From Polynucleobacter sp. AP-Jannik-300A-C4 (lineage in GTDB: Bacteria > Pseudomonadota > Gammaproteobacteria > Burkholderiales > Burkholderiaceae), in assembly GCF_018688335.1 (NCBI RefSeq), contig NZ_CP061316.1:186001-250000 (forward strand): a stretch of 64,000 bases of DNA. Direction: 5' to 3'. Under the pieces are notes generated by a model that saw only the letters and a list, made by a program, of their open reading frames with translations, ran no database searches and was not told the origin of the DNA. Shown one piece after another: positions 27,159 to 35,990 of this stretch (within the stretch, counting starts at the first letter, position 1; every line of letters begins with the position of its first letter). Made by a program: the position numbers and the translations under genes.

Positions 27159-27899
27159 ATGCGCTGGCTTTCTTACCTTCTGAAATGCTTGCTGGGTAGT
27201 TTTATTGCCATGCAAATGTACTTTGTCATTCAGATTGGTTTGTGGGCAGCGCTGGACCCAGACAGTACTGCATTTCAGAGGGCAGAGCGATGGCGCCTTT
27301 GCGGTCTGTCTTGGTCTTGCCCTGTGCAGTCAAGCTGGGTTCCTTACGACAAAATCTCTGCCAATCTCAAGCGTGCTGTTTTAGTGAGCGAAGATGACAT
27401 CTTCTTTCAGCATTCGGGTGTGCGGGTGGAGGATATGAAAAAAGCTTGGACTAAGAACTCACAGCTTAATCAGCAGGGTGGTAAATCCAAAACCGCTTTA
27501 CGTGGTGGTTCCACAATCACACAGCAACTAGCGAAGAATCTTTTTCTCTCTTCCGAACAGAATTATTTTCGCAAAGCGCAAGAGCTGATTATTACGGGAC
27601 TACTTGAGGTTATGCTATCTAAGCAGAGGTTGTTCGAGATTTATCTAAATTCAGTAGAGTGGGGCGAGGGCATCTTTGGTATTGGTGCCGCTTCTCAACA
27701 TTACTATGGAATAAAACCGGCATTACTGAATCGCGAACAGGCGGCAGCCTTAGCCTCTGCATTACCAGCCCCAAAATGTTTCGACAAAGCGCAGTATTGC
27801 CGCAAAGCCAATATTCATTTCCCTACAAGACAAGACTTTATTTTGGAAAATATGGATAGAGTAGCTCTGGCACCAACTCCAAAACCAAAGACGCGTTAG
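27159..27899 (+). CDS. mtgA: Monofunctional peptidoglycan transglycosylase
   Basis: Polymerises lipid II into glycan strands. 246 residues, with an N-terminal transmembrane anchor (about 8-30) and a GT51 domain. Catalytic glutamate is in VSEDDIFFQHSGV, and GGSTITQQLAKNLFLS and LEVMLSKQRLFEIYLNSVEWG are the family motifs. There is no transpeptidase domain. It ends the mpl-to-mtgA run. Confidence 0.94.
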   Translation: MRWLSYLLKCLLGSFIAMQMYFVIQIGLWAALDPDSTAFQRAERWRLCGLSWSCPVQSSWVPYDKISANLKRAVLVSEDDIFFQHSGVRVEDMKKAWTKNSQLNQQGGKSKTALRGGSTITQQLAKNLFLSSEQNYFRKAQELIITGLLEVMLSKQRLFEIYLNSVEWGEGIFGIGAASQHYYGIKPALLNREQAAALASALPAPKCFDKAQYCRKANIHFPTRQDFILENMDRVALAPTPKPKTR

Positions 27900-27908
27900 G
27901 TCTGCTGT

Positions 27909-27931
27909 AGGTCGACACGACTTCTTTTATT
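27909..27931 (+). terminator. Probable terminator after mtgA
   Basis: AGGTCG (27909-27914) pairs with CGACTT (27918-27923), one G-U pair included, and is followed by CTTTTATTT. It sits between the convergent mtgA and pyrF and touches the pyrF stop. The stem is short. Confidence 0.4.
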
Positions 27932-28772
27932 TAATGGCTGCCGCTCTTAATGCATCTCTCGTAGTGATGGCTACTTTTCTGGCTGCTTCAGCAAAATCAT
28001 TGCCTGAGCTTGCATACAAGATTGCTCTGGAGGAGTTGATCATCATCCCTATGCCTGGTTTGTTGGGGATTTTTCCAGCCTGAACAGTAGCATCGATATC
28101 GCCACCTTGAGCACCAATACCTGGAATAAGCAAAGGCATCTCGCCCACAATCGCTCGCACCTTGGCGATTTCCTCTGGGAAGGTTGCGCCAACCACGAGA
28201 CTGATTTGGCCTGAGGTATTCCATTTCTGTGCGGCTAGCTTGGCGACGTGTAAATAAAGCGGTTCACCATTCGGGGCCACATTCAAGAACTGAAGGTCTG
28301 ACCCCCCCGGATTGGAAGTGCGACATAAAACAATCACGCCCTTGCTGGCATGTTTTAAATAAGGCTCTATTGTGTCAAAGCCCATATAGGGATTGACAGT
28401 AACCGCATCTGCACCATAACGTTCAAAAGCCTCTAAGGCATAGTGGTCGGCAGTGCTGCCGATGTCACCACGCTTAGAGTCCAAGATGACTGGAATATGG
28501 GGGTACTTATCTTTCAGGTATCTAGTCAGCTTTTCTAGTTGGGCTTCAGCTCTTTGCGAAGCGAAGTAGGCAAATTGGGGCTTAAAGGAGCAGGCGGTAT
28601 CCGCAGTAGCATCAGCGATCTCGCGGCAGAACTCAAAAATCCCTTCAGGCTTACCCTGAAGTACAGTGGGTAAGCGCTTCGGATCTGGATCAAAGCCCAC
28701 GCACAACATGCTGCCTTGGGAAGCCCATGCGGACTGGAGTTGTTGGCTAAAGGTATTTGGGCTAGAGTTCAT
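27927..28772 (-). CDS. pyrF: Orotidine 5'-phosphate decarboxylase (long type)
   Basis: Last step of UMP synthesis. 281 residues, the longer type 2 enzyme. The catalytic Lys/Asp cluster is in [18 protein letters not shown], and the phosphate-binding segment is [12 protein letters not shown]. It is divergent from corA. Confidence 0.95.
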   Translation of the reverse strand: MNSSPNTFSQQLQSAWASQGSMLCVGFDPDPKRLPTVLQGKPEGIFEFCREIADATADTACSFKPQFAYFASQRAEAQLEKLTRYLKDKYPHIPVILDSKRGDIGSTADHYALEAFERYGADAVTVNPYMGFDTIEPYLKHASKGVIVLCRTSNPGGSDLQFLNVAPNGEPLYLHVAKLAAQKWNTSGQISLVVGATFPEEIAKVRAIVGEMPLLIPGIGAQGGDIDATVQAGKIPNKPGIGMMINSSRAILYASSGNDFAEAARKVAITTRDALRAAAIK

Positions 28773-28846
28773 TGGAATTGAGCTTATTTTAGTGAAACTG
28801 TCATGATCTATAGGATAAACTAGCGACCATTCCTTAGGAGTTCACC

Positions 28847-29818
28847 ATGATCAACTTGTTCGTCCTGCAAAATGGCCGCCTCTCTCAAGAGCAAGTGGAA
28901 GATCGCAATGAATTGTTGCAATACTCCAACCCTATCTGGATCGATGTGGTTGACCCTGAAGAGGAAGAGCTCCTGTGGATTAAAGAGGCTTTTGGCGTTC
29001 TTTTGCCTGAATTAGATGATTTGGGTGACTTAGAAGCTTCTGCGCGGTATTTCGAAGCTGATGACGGCCATCTTCATATTCGTACCGACTTCTTGTTGGA
29101 TGAGGAAGAAACTTCTCGCAACGTGCGAGTCGCTTTCGTGATGACCAAGCAAGTCTTGTTCTCTATTCATGATGAAGATTTACCAGTTTTCCGCTTGGTG
29201 CGTTTGCGTGCTCGTTTACGCCCAGGTTCAGTGAGTAATGCAAAAGACGTTTTGCTGGATTTGTATTCCACTGATGCTGAATATTCTGCCGATGCTTTGG
29301 AAGAGGTTTATGAAAACCTCGAGCAAGCCGGAAAGCGTGTTTTGCAAGATGACATCACTGATAACGATGCAGAAGAAGTGCTCGAAACGATTGCTAAGGA
29401 AGAGGATACCAACGGACGTATTCGTCGCAATGTGATGGATACCCGCCGGGCATTATCTTTTTTAATGCGTAGCAAATTATTGTCTGATGAGCAGCAAGAA
29501 GAAGCGCGTCAGATTTTGCGAGATATTGATTCACTAGAAAACCATACTGCGTTCTTGTTCGATAAGATTAACTTCTTAATGGATGCGACAGTTGGTTTTA
29601 TTAATTTGAACCAAAGTAAGATCATCAAGATCTTCTCGGTGGTATCCGTCGCCTTAATGCCTCCCACACTCTTGGCTAGCGTATGGGGTATGAACTTCCG
29701 CTACATGCCTGAACTAGAGCAGACCTGGGGTTATCCAGTTGCCATTATTTCTATGGTGATCTCTGCGATGATTCCATTGGGCTACTTCCGCCATAAGGGC
29801 TGGCTAAGCTCACGCTAA
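28847..29818 (+). CDS. corA: CorA-family magnesium/cobalt transporter
   Basis: Inner membrane divalent cation channel, 323 residues. A long cytoplasmic, mostly acidic N-terminal domain is followed by two C-terminal transmembrane helices; the pore signature GMN is in VWGMNFRYMPE between them. The end KGWLS is typical of CorA. An AGGAG site is at 28836-28840. No metal-sensing leader was recognised in the 74-base divergent gap. Confidence 0.94.
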   Translation: MINLFVLQNGRLSQEQVEDRNELLQYSNPIWIDVVDPEEEELLWIKEAFGVLLPELDDLGDLEASARYFEADDGHLHIRTDFLLDEEETSRNVRVAFVMTKQVLFSIHDEDLPVFRLVRLRARLRPGSVSNAKDVLLDLYSTDAEYSADALEEVYENLEQAGKRVLQDDITDNDAEEVLETIAKEEDTNGRIRRNVMDTRRALSFLMRSKLLSDEQQEEARQILRDIDSLENHTAFLFDKINFLMDATVGFINLNQSKIIKIFSVVSVALMPPTLLASVWGMNFRYMPELEQTWGYPVAIISMVISAMIPLGYFRHKGWLSSR

Positions 29819-29829
29819 TTCTGTAGTGC

Positions 29830-29848
29830 TGCCTTATTAGGCGTTTTT
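29830..29848 (+). terminator. Weak terminator candidate after corA
   Basis: GCCT (29831-29834) pairs with AGGC (29839-29842) across TATT, with an outer T-G pair, followed by five T. It overlaps the last codons of the convergent pncC. Stem is short, so tentative. Confidence 0.33.
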
Positions 29849-30361
29849 GGGTTTTAGTATTTCCAAGAATTGAGATAAGGCAAAATCACGCGCTTGTTCA
29901 CGTATGATTTGACGATCACCCTTGAAGTGTTTAGTCAGTGTGGCGGTATTGATGACATCATTTCCAATACTCTCTTTAATTGCCCAGCCAAAGCACACGG
30001 TACCAACTGGTTTTTCTGGTGAGCCACCTGTTGGTCCAGCAATGCCAGTAATAGAGATAGCGGCATTGACATGTGCATTGTGTAGAGCTCCCTCAGCCAT
30101 CGCTCTAGCAACTTGCTCGCTGACCGCGCCAAAGGATTCAATCGTTTCTATTGGAACGTCTAAGCATTCAGATTTTGCGGCATTGCTATAGGTGATGTAG
30201 CCTCGCTCAAGCCAATCGCTGGAACCGGCTAAATCCGTTAGGGTAGCGCAGACCAGGCCACCGGTGCAGGATTCAGCTAAGGCAATTTTCCAACCTCGGC
30301 TTATTAAGGTAAGCGCAACAGCTCTCGCTAGTTCATGCTGGGGATCGTTATTATTTTTCAT
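29837..30361 (-). CDS. pncC: CinA-type nicotinamide-nucleotide amidase
   Basis: A stand-alone CinA C-terminal domain of 174 residues that deamidates nicotinamide mononucleotide for NAD salvage. Motifs LAESCTGGLVCATLTDLAGSS and SITGIAGPTGGSPEKPVGTVCFG are present. The N-terminal CinA domain is absent, as in E. coli PncC. Its ATG overlaps the pgpA stop by 4 bases, so it is the last gene of thiL-pgpA-pncC. Confidence 0.93.
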   Translation of the reverse strand: MKNNNDPQHELARAVALTLISRGWKIALAESCTGGLVCATLTDLAGSSDWLERGYITYSNAAKSECLDVPIETIESFGAVSEQVARAMAEGALHNAHVNAAISITGIAGPTGGSPEKPVGTVCFGWAIKESIGNDVINTATLTKHFKGDRQIIREQARDFALSQFLEILKPKNA

Positions 30362-30939
30362 AAGATATAGCTCAATCCAATATGTAAAAGCGTCAGGGTG
30401 ATGAGAGTGAAAAATGCTGCAGCCAAATCATCAGCAATAATTCCGAAGCCGCGCCACAGTATTAAGCCAACACTTGATGGAGAGGAGTTATCTCCACCTT
30501 CTAAATGTTTAAAGTGACGATCAATCATTCCAATCGGACCTGGCTTGACGGCATCAAAAAATCGGAAGAGTGCAAATGCCACAATTTGCACCCATAGGCT
30601 TGCCGGCATGATGAAAATCAATACTAGCCAGAAGGCAACAACTTCATCCCAGACAATTCCACCAAAATCTTTTTTACCCAACTCTTCGCTAACTTGTCCG
30701 CAGATCCAGCAACCCAGAGCAATTCCTATGCCAATGGTCCACAGCCAGGCTTCGGTAGATAGAAAATACTCACCCACTAAGAATGCGGCCCAGGCCCACA
30801 GGGTTCCTGCGGTACCAGGTGCAAAAGGCGCTAAACCGCTGCCCATGCCAAATGCCAGGGCGCGGCTGGGTTTGCTAAACACCCACTTAAAACTGGGAAT
30901 GAATGTGGAAGCACTGGGTGTATTGGCTTGAGTATTCAT
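30358..30939 (-). CDS. pgpA: Phosphatidylglycerophosphatase A
   Basis: Dephosphorylates phosphatidylglycerophosphate to phosphatidylglycerol in the inner membrane. 193 residues with several hydrophobic helices; GMGSGLAPFAPGTAGTLWA and GIVWDEVVAFW are the family signatures. It overlaps thiL upstream and pncC downstream by 4 bases each. The thiL-pgpA linkage is widespread in proteobacteria. Confidence 0.94.
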   Translation of the reverse strand: MNTQANTPSASTFIPSFKWVFSKPSRALAFGMGSGLAPFAPGTAGTLWAWAAFLVGEYFLSTEAWLWTIGIGIALGCWICGQVSEELGKKDFGGIVWDEVVAFWLVLIFIMPASLWVQIVAFALFRFFDAVKPGPIGMIDRHFKHLEGGDNSSPSSVGLILWRGFGIIADDLAAAFFTLITLTLLHIGLSYIL

Positions 30940-31958
30940 GCAAAGTGATCAAAGGACTTCATGAGTAAATTGGCTTCTTGAGTATCCAACTCTTTTGAAT
31001 CCTTATCGATGATGCGTATCTCAGTTGTTGCGTGTTGCATGGATTTGATGTTGCCAATTTGTGTGAGTGGAAGATTGAGGTCGGCACTGATTTGGGTAAT
31101 GACATCCCGTTTGCTAATTGGGGCGGTGAAGCACAGCTCGTAATCATCCCCTCCATTTGCAGCACATTGGTTTTGGATGGCATGTGATTGCTTGAGAAGC
31201 GTGCTGGATTTTGGAATCCGGTCTAAAAAGATTTCAGCGCTTTTTCCAGACTCTTCCAGGATGTGTTTGAGATCGCCCAATAGGCCATCAGAGACATCCA
31301 AAGCAGAATTGGCTAAACCTCTTAAGGCAATGCCTAAATCCAGTCTAGGAGTTGGGCGATGCATGTGTGCTTCAATTTTCTCCAAATCTTCTTTTGCTAA
31401 TTCAATTTCATGACGCAGTGCAGCAAGAGTAAGTCGGGCATCACCTACAGCTCCTGAAACCCAAATGTCATCGCTTTCTAATGCCCCCGATCTACAAATG
31501 GCTTTGCCTTTTGGGACGCTGCCAAAGGCGGTGATGCAAATCGTGAGTGGACCAGCAGTGGTGTCACCACCAATCAATGGACAGTTATATTGATTTGCAA
31601 TAGCAAATAAGCCCTTGCTAAAGGCTTCTAGCCAGGCTGAATCAGGCCCTGGTAAGGCTAGTGCCAAAGTGAAGCCCAAAGGCTTGGCGCCCATGGCTGC
31701 TAGGTCTGAGAGGTTGACGGCTAGGGCTTTCCAGCCTAGCCACTCTGGATTGGTGTCAGGGAAAAAGTGTCGTCCTGAGACCAGCATGTCGCTGGTGATA
31801 GCAATTTCTTCAGTAGGGTCGATTTTGAGTAGCGCACAGTCATCACCAATTCCCAATTTCACCGAGCCGGGATTGTTCGCAAGCATGAGTTCTGACTGTG
31901 TTTTAAAGAAACGCCGAATCAGGTCAAATTCGCCAAGTCGAGAGATTTGAGATTGCAT
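30936..31958 (-). CDS. thiL: Thiamine-monophosphate kinase
   Basis: Makes thiamine diphosphate from the monophosphate; about 340 residues. Recognised from GEFDLIRRFF at the start, LGIGDDCALLKI, TSDMLVSGRHF and GGDTTAGPLTI. The ATG at 31956-31958 gives the canonical MQSQISRLGEFDLI start; a longer frame to 32078 adds an implausible hydrophobic stretch and overlaps maeB. First of the operon thiL-pgpA-pncC. No TPP riboswitch was seen upstream. Confidence 0.94.
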   Translation of the reverse strand: MQSQISRLGEFDLIRRFFKTQSELMLANNPGSVKLGIGDDCALLKIDPTEEIAITSDMLVSGRHFFPDTNPEWLGWKALAVNLSDLAAMGAKPLGFTLALALPGPDSAWLEAFSKGLFAIANQYNCPLIGGDTTAGPLTICITAFGSVPKGKAICRSGALESDDIWVSGAVGDARLTLAALRHEIELAKEDLEKIEAHMHRPTPRLDLGIALRGLANSALDVSDGLLGDLKHILEESGKSAEIFLDRIPKSSTLLKQSHAIQNQCAANGGDDYELCFTAPISKRDVITQISADLNLPLTQIGNIKSMQHATTEIRIIDKDSKELDTQEANLLMKSFDHFA

Positions 31959-32030
31959 GCCCCATTTTATGGCTCTTGGGACTCTTTCATCTGAGAGGAA
32001 TAGAATTAGAAGCTTGAATACGTCTGATAG

Positions 32031-34370
32031 ATGAGTGAACTGATGAGCAAACCAAGCAATAGCAGCAAAGAACAACAAATAGCGGATTTAAGAGCGGCCG
32101 CCCTCCACTATCACGAGTTTCCTGTTCCCGGAAAAATCGAAATTGCTCCAACTAAGCAGTTAACTAATCAGCGAGACTTAGCACTTGCCTACACCCCTGG
32201 TGTTGCAGCAGCCTGCGAAGAAATTGCTAAGGATCCTGCCAATGCATTTCGTTACACAGCACGCGGAAATTTAGTCGGCGTAATTACGAACGGTACCGCA
32301 GTATTAGGTTTGGGAAATATTGGACCATTGGCAAGTAAGCCAGTGATGGAAGGTAAAGCAGTTCTCTTTAAGAAATTTGCTGGCATTGATGTTTTCGATA
32401 TCGAGGTTAATGAAAACGATCCAGATAAATTAGTTGAGATCATTGCTGCACTTGAGCCTACTTTTGGCGGTATCAATTTAGAGGACATCAAAGCACCAGA
32501 TTGTTTTGTAGTTGAGCGCAAATTACAGGCTCGCATGAAGATCCCAGTCTTTCATGATGACCAACACGGAACTGCGATTGTGGTCGCTGCCGCAATTCTG
32601 AATGGCTTGAAAGTAGTTGGTAAAGATGTGGCTAGCGTGAAGCTAGTTACCTCAGGTGCTGGTGCTGCTGCATTAGCTTGCTTGGATTTGCTGGTTGACC
32701 TTGGCATTCCTCGTAAAAATATTTGGGTTACTGATTTGGCTGGTGTTGCTTATAAAGGTCGCAAAGAACTCATGGATCCGGAGAAAGAGCCATTCTGTCA
32801 AGAGACAGATTTGCGCACTTTAGATCAAGTGATTGAAGGCGCTGATATTTTCTTAGGTCTTTCTGCTGGTGGTGTATTAAAGCAAGACATGGTTAAAAAG
32901 ATGGCTAATAAGCCATTGATTTATGCCCTAGCAAATCCAACGCCTGAGATTCTTCCTGAGGAAGTTAAAGAAGTTCGTCCTGATGCAGTGATGGCAACTG
33001 GCCGTACTGATTATCCGAACCAAGTGAATAACGTATTGTGCTTTCCATTCATCTTCCGCGGTGCACTGGATGTTGGTGCTACCACTATCACGCGTGGCAT
33101 GGAAGTCGCGGCAGTTAAGGCTGTGGCGGAGTTAGCGCAAGCAGAGCAAAGCGAAGTAGTGACCTCTGTGTATGGTATTGAGAACTTGTCTTTTGGCCCA
33201 GAATATTTGATTCCGAAGCCATTTGACCCACGTTTGATAACGGTCATTGCACCTGCGGTTGCTAAGGCGGCGATGGATGATGGCGTTGCTCAACGTCCGA
33301 TTAAAGACTTTGACGCTTATCGTAATCAGTTGCAACAATTTGTGTACCACTCTGGTACTTTGATGAAGCCGCTATTTAGTATTGCTAAGGGTGTTCCTGC
33401 CGCACAAAAACGTATCGTGTTTGCTGAGGGTGAAGATGAGCGTGTATTACGTGCAGTACAAATCATCATTGATGAGCATTTAGCGACGCCAATTTTGATC
33501 GGACGCCCCGCAGTAATTGAGCACCGCATTGGCAAGTTTGGGTTGCGTATTAAAGCTGGTGAAGATTTTGAGATCGTCAATCCTGAGAACGATCCACGCT
33601 ATCGTGATTTTTGGCAAACCTATTTAGGTTTAACGGAGCGCAAAGGCGTTACTGAATCTTTCGCTAAGTTAGAAATGCGTCGTCGCAACAGCCTAATTGG
33701 CTCGGTCATGATTACCAAAGGTATGGCCGATGGCATGATTTGTGGAACTGTTGGTAATTTAGCTACGCATTTGAAGTATGTGGATGAAGTAGTGGGTCAT
33801 GAAGTAGGTGCGAATGTTTATGGCGCCATGTCTGGATTGATTTTGCCGGGACGCCAAGTATTTTTGGTTGATACCCATGTCAATATCGATCCAAGTGCAG
33901 AGCAGTTGGCTGAATTGACCTTGATGGCTGCATGCGAAATGCGTAAATTAGGTCTAGCGCCTAAAGTTGCACTATTGTCACACTCCAATTTTGGTTCAAG
34001 CAGTGCGCCTTCCGCAGTGAAGATGCGTGAAGTGTTGGCATTGATTCAAAAAGCAGATCCAACCCTTGAGGTTGATGGTGAAATGCATGGTGATAGCGCT
34101 TTGGATGAAACTATTCGTGCCAGCGCCGTTACTTCATCCCCATTAAAGGGTGATGCTAATTTGCTGGTGTTGCCAAATATTGATGCTGCAAACATTTCTT
34201 ACAACTTGCTAAAGACTGCAGCTGGTAACGGCATTGCAATCGGACCATTACTCCTAGGTGCCGCTAAGCCGATTCATATCCTGACGCCATCCGCTACTGT
34301 GCGTCGTATCGTCAATGTCACTACTTTGGCGGTAGTTGAAGCGGCAAGTAACGCCAGGGGCGTGGCTTAA
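32031..34370 (+). CDS. maeB: NADP-dependent malic enzyme (malic enzyme-phosphotransacetylase fusion type)
   Basis: Oxidatively decarboxylates malate to pyruvate, supplying NADPH. 779 residues in two parts: malic enzyme domain (about 1-430, with [41 protein letters not shown]) and a C-terminal phosphate acetyltransferase-like domain (about 440-779), usually regulatory in MaeB. A second in-frame ATG lies at 32043. Divergent from thiL. Confidence 0.94.
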   Translation: MSELMSKPSNSSKEQQIADLRAAALHYHEFPVPGKIEIAPTKQLTNQRDLALAYTPGVAAACEEIAKDPANAFRYTARGNLVGVITNGTAVLGLGNIGPLASKPVMEGKAVLFKKFAGIDVFDIEVNENDPDKLVEIIAALEPTFGGINLEDIKAPDCFVVERKLQARMKIPVFHDDQHGTAIVVAAAILNGLKVVGKDVASVKLVTSGAGAAALACLDLLVDLGIPRKNIWVTDLAGVAYKGRKELMDPEKEPFCQETDLRTLDQVIEGADIFLGLSAGGVLKQDMVKKMANKPLIYALANPTPEILPEEVKEVRPDAVMATGRTDYPNQVNNVLCFPFIFRGALDVGATTITRGMEVAAVKAVAELAQAEQSEVVTSVYGIENLSFGPEYLIPKPFDPRLITVIAPAVAKAAMDDGVAQRPIKDFDAYRNQLQQFVYHSGTLMKPLFSIAKGVPAAQKRIVFAEGEDERVLRAVQIIIDEHLATPILIGRPAVIEHRIGKFGLRIKAGEDFEIVNPENDPRYRDFWQTYLGLTERKGVTESFAKLEMRRRNSLIGSVMITKGMADGMICGTVGNLATHLKYVDEVVGHEVGANVYGAMSGLILPGRQVFLVDTHVNIDPSAEQLAELTLMAACEMRKLGLAPKVALLSHSNFGSSSAPSAVKMREVLALIQKADPTLEVDGEMHGDSALDETIRASAVTSSPLKGDANLLVLPNIDAANISYNLLKTAAGNGIAIGPLLLGAAKPIHILTPSATVRRIVNVTTLAVVEAASNARGVA

Positions 34371-34390
34371 GAAGTAAGAGTAAGCTTTTA

Positions 34391-34420
34391 TTTATGTTAG
34401 TTAGCGGTAACTAACATAAA
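34391..34420. repeat. Perfect 13-base-pair inverted repeat between maeB and the barstar-like gene
   Basis: TTTATGTTAGTTA (34391-34403) is perfectly complementary to TAACTAACATAAA (34408-34420) around a GCGG loop. Neither strand has a T run after it, so it is not a standard terminator. It lies 21 bases after maeB and 89 before the barstar-like gene; an operator or an mRNA 3' end-protecting hairpin are both possible. Confidence 0.6.
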
Positions 34421-34508
34421 TAATTATTATATAAATCAATGGTTTATGTAAAATGTGCTGTAATTGGGCTTGATTTGATGGCGTGTTAAGGGTAACCTAG
34501 CACCCATC

Positions 34509-35129
34509 ATGAATAATCGCTCTGAAAACGGCACTACAGTAAGCTTCGACGAACACAGTCGCGCTGAAAGTTGGGATAGTAATGATCGACTTGAAACCGA
34601 GTCTTCTGCTGCCAATATATATGCCGAGGGTGGCTTATCTCGTTTACAAACCTATGCAGCAAATCAAGTTTCGGGGAAAAAAGTGACAGCTTCTTGGCGT
34701 GCCGCTTTGGCCGTTCGCGATGCCGGACCGCCGGCAATGTTGCGCAGTGTGCGCCCTAATATCGTGCAATCTATCCGTGCTTTCCGTACTCCTGACCTCC
34801 AGGAGGCTGCTACAGAGCTTGGTCAACACTTCATTTACGCCAATTGCGCAAATGCAATGACTAAAGGCGAAGTATTGGAAGCGATTGCTATTGCGTATAC
34901 ATTTACCAAGCAACAAGCGAAGAATTTCGATCCTTTGTTAGATGCTTTGACAACTACGGTTGATAAGTCTGGTCCACAACCAGGTTTCGTTGTGGTGCTC
35001 GAAGGCCTGCCTTGTACACAGAAGTTCGATAAAGAGGCTCGCGAGACACTGTTAGATGTGTTCCGTGATGCTGTGGACTTCTGGTCTGAGCGTCGCACAC
35101 CTTATCGCGTGTTCTACTCTTTTGCCTAA
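34509..35129 (+). CDS. Barstar-family protein
   Basis: A 206-residue protein whose second half (about residues 105-206) resembles barstar, the inhibitor of the RNase barnase: a GQHFIYANCAN strand, a helix with TKGEVLEAIAIAYTF, FDPLLDALTT and a final strand-helix region ending TPYRVFYSFA. The first 95 residues are polar and have no recognised domain. No barnase-like RNase is encoded nearby. Similar genes lie near maeB and rsmE in other Burkholderiales, as I recall. Role unknown. Confidence 0.65.
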   Translation: MNNRSENGTTVSFDEHSRAESWDSNDRLETESSAANIYAEGGLSRLQTYAANQVSGKKVTASWRAALAVRDAGPPAMLRSVRPNIVQSIRAFRTPDLQEAATELGQHFIYANCANAMTKGEVLEAIAIAYTFTKQQAKNFDPLLDALTTTVDKSGPQPGFVVVLEGLPCTQKFDKEARETLLDVFRDAVDFWSERRTPYRVFYSFA

Positions 35130-35176
35130 ATTACTAACTCAGTAATTATTTAGGCTGAGCACTAAGAAAACAGCAT

Positions 35177-35202
35177 AAATCGCCTCTATTTGAGGCGATT
35201 TT
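35177..35202. terminator. Bidirectional terminator between the barstar-like gene and rsmE
   Basis: AAATCGCCTC (35177-35186) pairs with GAGGCGATTT (35192-35201) around a 5-base loop; T residues follow on the plus strand and AT pairs flank it on both sides. The rsmE stop codon lies in the loop. Confidence 0.75.
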
Positions 35203-35947
35203 GCATTTCTGGATCCCAAATACTGTGAACGGCAGTGATCGCCACAATTCCAGCAGTCTCAGTTCTCAATACCCGATCCCCTAGAGAAACAATTTGATAT
35301 CCAGCAGCTTGAGCTTGAGCCTCTTCCTCTGGAGAATGCCCACCCTCGGGCCCAATCATCAAAATAACATCCTGCGGTTGACTTTCAATTAATACTGAGT
35401 ACAGGCTTTTGTCAGTATCTGGGCTTAAAAGTAGTTTAAGTTTCGCTTTTTGTGGCTTTTGTAGGTAACTCTCAAAACTTTGAACGGGTTCTACTGAAGC
35501 TAAAACAGTGCGATCACATTGTTCGCAGGCCGCCTGAACAATACCCTCCCAGTGGAGGAGGCGTTTTTGCGCCCGCTCGGCATCGCTAGAGCGCATCAAT
35601 TTAATCACTGAGCGCTCGCACTGCAGCGGTGCAATCACTTGAGCGCCGGTCTCTATGGCTTTCTCAACAACCCAATCCATCTTGTCACCACCAGCCAGAC
35701 CTTGTGCCAATGTAATGGCATAAGGGCTCTCACGATGGGTATCTAGGCGAATATCACTCAACTCTGCTTCCCCAGATTTATTGCTCAGGGAAAGGAGTTT
35801 GGCCTTAGCAACATGGCCTTCCCCATCAAAGATGGGGAAGAATTCACCGACCTGGATACGGCGGACACGCAAGTGATGGGCGAGCTCAGGGGTGAGGGTA
35901 TTTGGCTTTTGGGTTTCCCATGGCCCGGGAAGATAAAATTGAGGCAT
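35186..35947 (-). CDS. rsmE: 16S rRNA m3U1498 methyltransferase
   Basis: SPOUT-class methyltransferase of 253 residues. An N-terminal PUA-like part (HHLRVRRIQVGEFFPIFDGEG) is followed by the knotted domain with IGPEGGHSPEE and VLRTETAGIVA at the C-terminus, the SAM-binding knot. It converges on the barstar-like gene and is divergent from tkt. Confidence 0.95.
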   Translation of the reverse strand: MPQFYLPGPWETQKPNTLTPELAHHLRVRRIQVGEFFPIFDGEGHVAKAKLLSLSNKSGEAELSDIRLDTHRESPYAITLAQGLAGGDKMDWVVEKAIETGAQVIAPLQCERSVIKLMRSSDAERAQKRLLHWEGIVQAACEQCDRTVLASVEPVQSFESYLQKPQKAKLKLLLSPDTDKSLYSVLIESQPQDVILMIGPEGGHSPEEEAQAQAAGYQIVSLGDRVLRTETAGIVAITAVHSIWDPEMQNRLK

Positions 35948-35990
35948 TACTGAAATATAGCTAATTAATTTTCCAGAGACCTAATTTACG

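Noticed and set aside
31959..32078. 40-residue N-terminal extension of thiL
   Set aside because: It overlaps the maeB start on the other strand and precedes the canonical ThiL start MQSQISRLGEFD.
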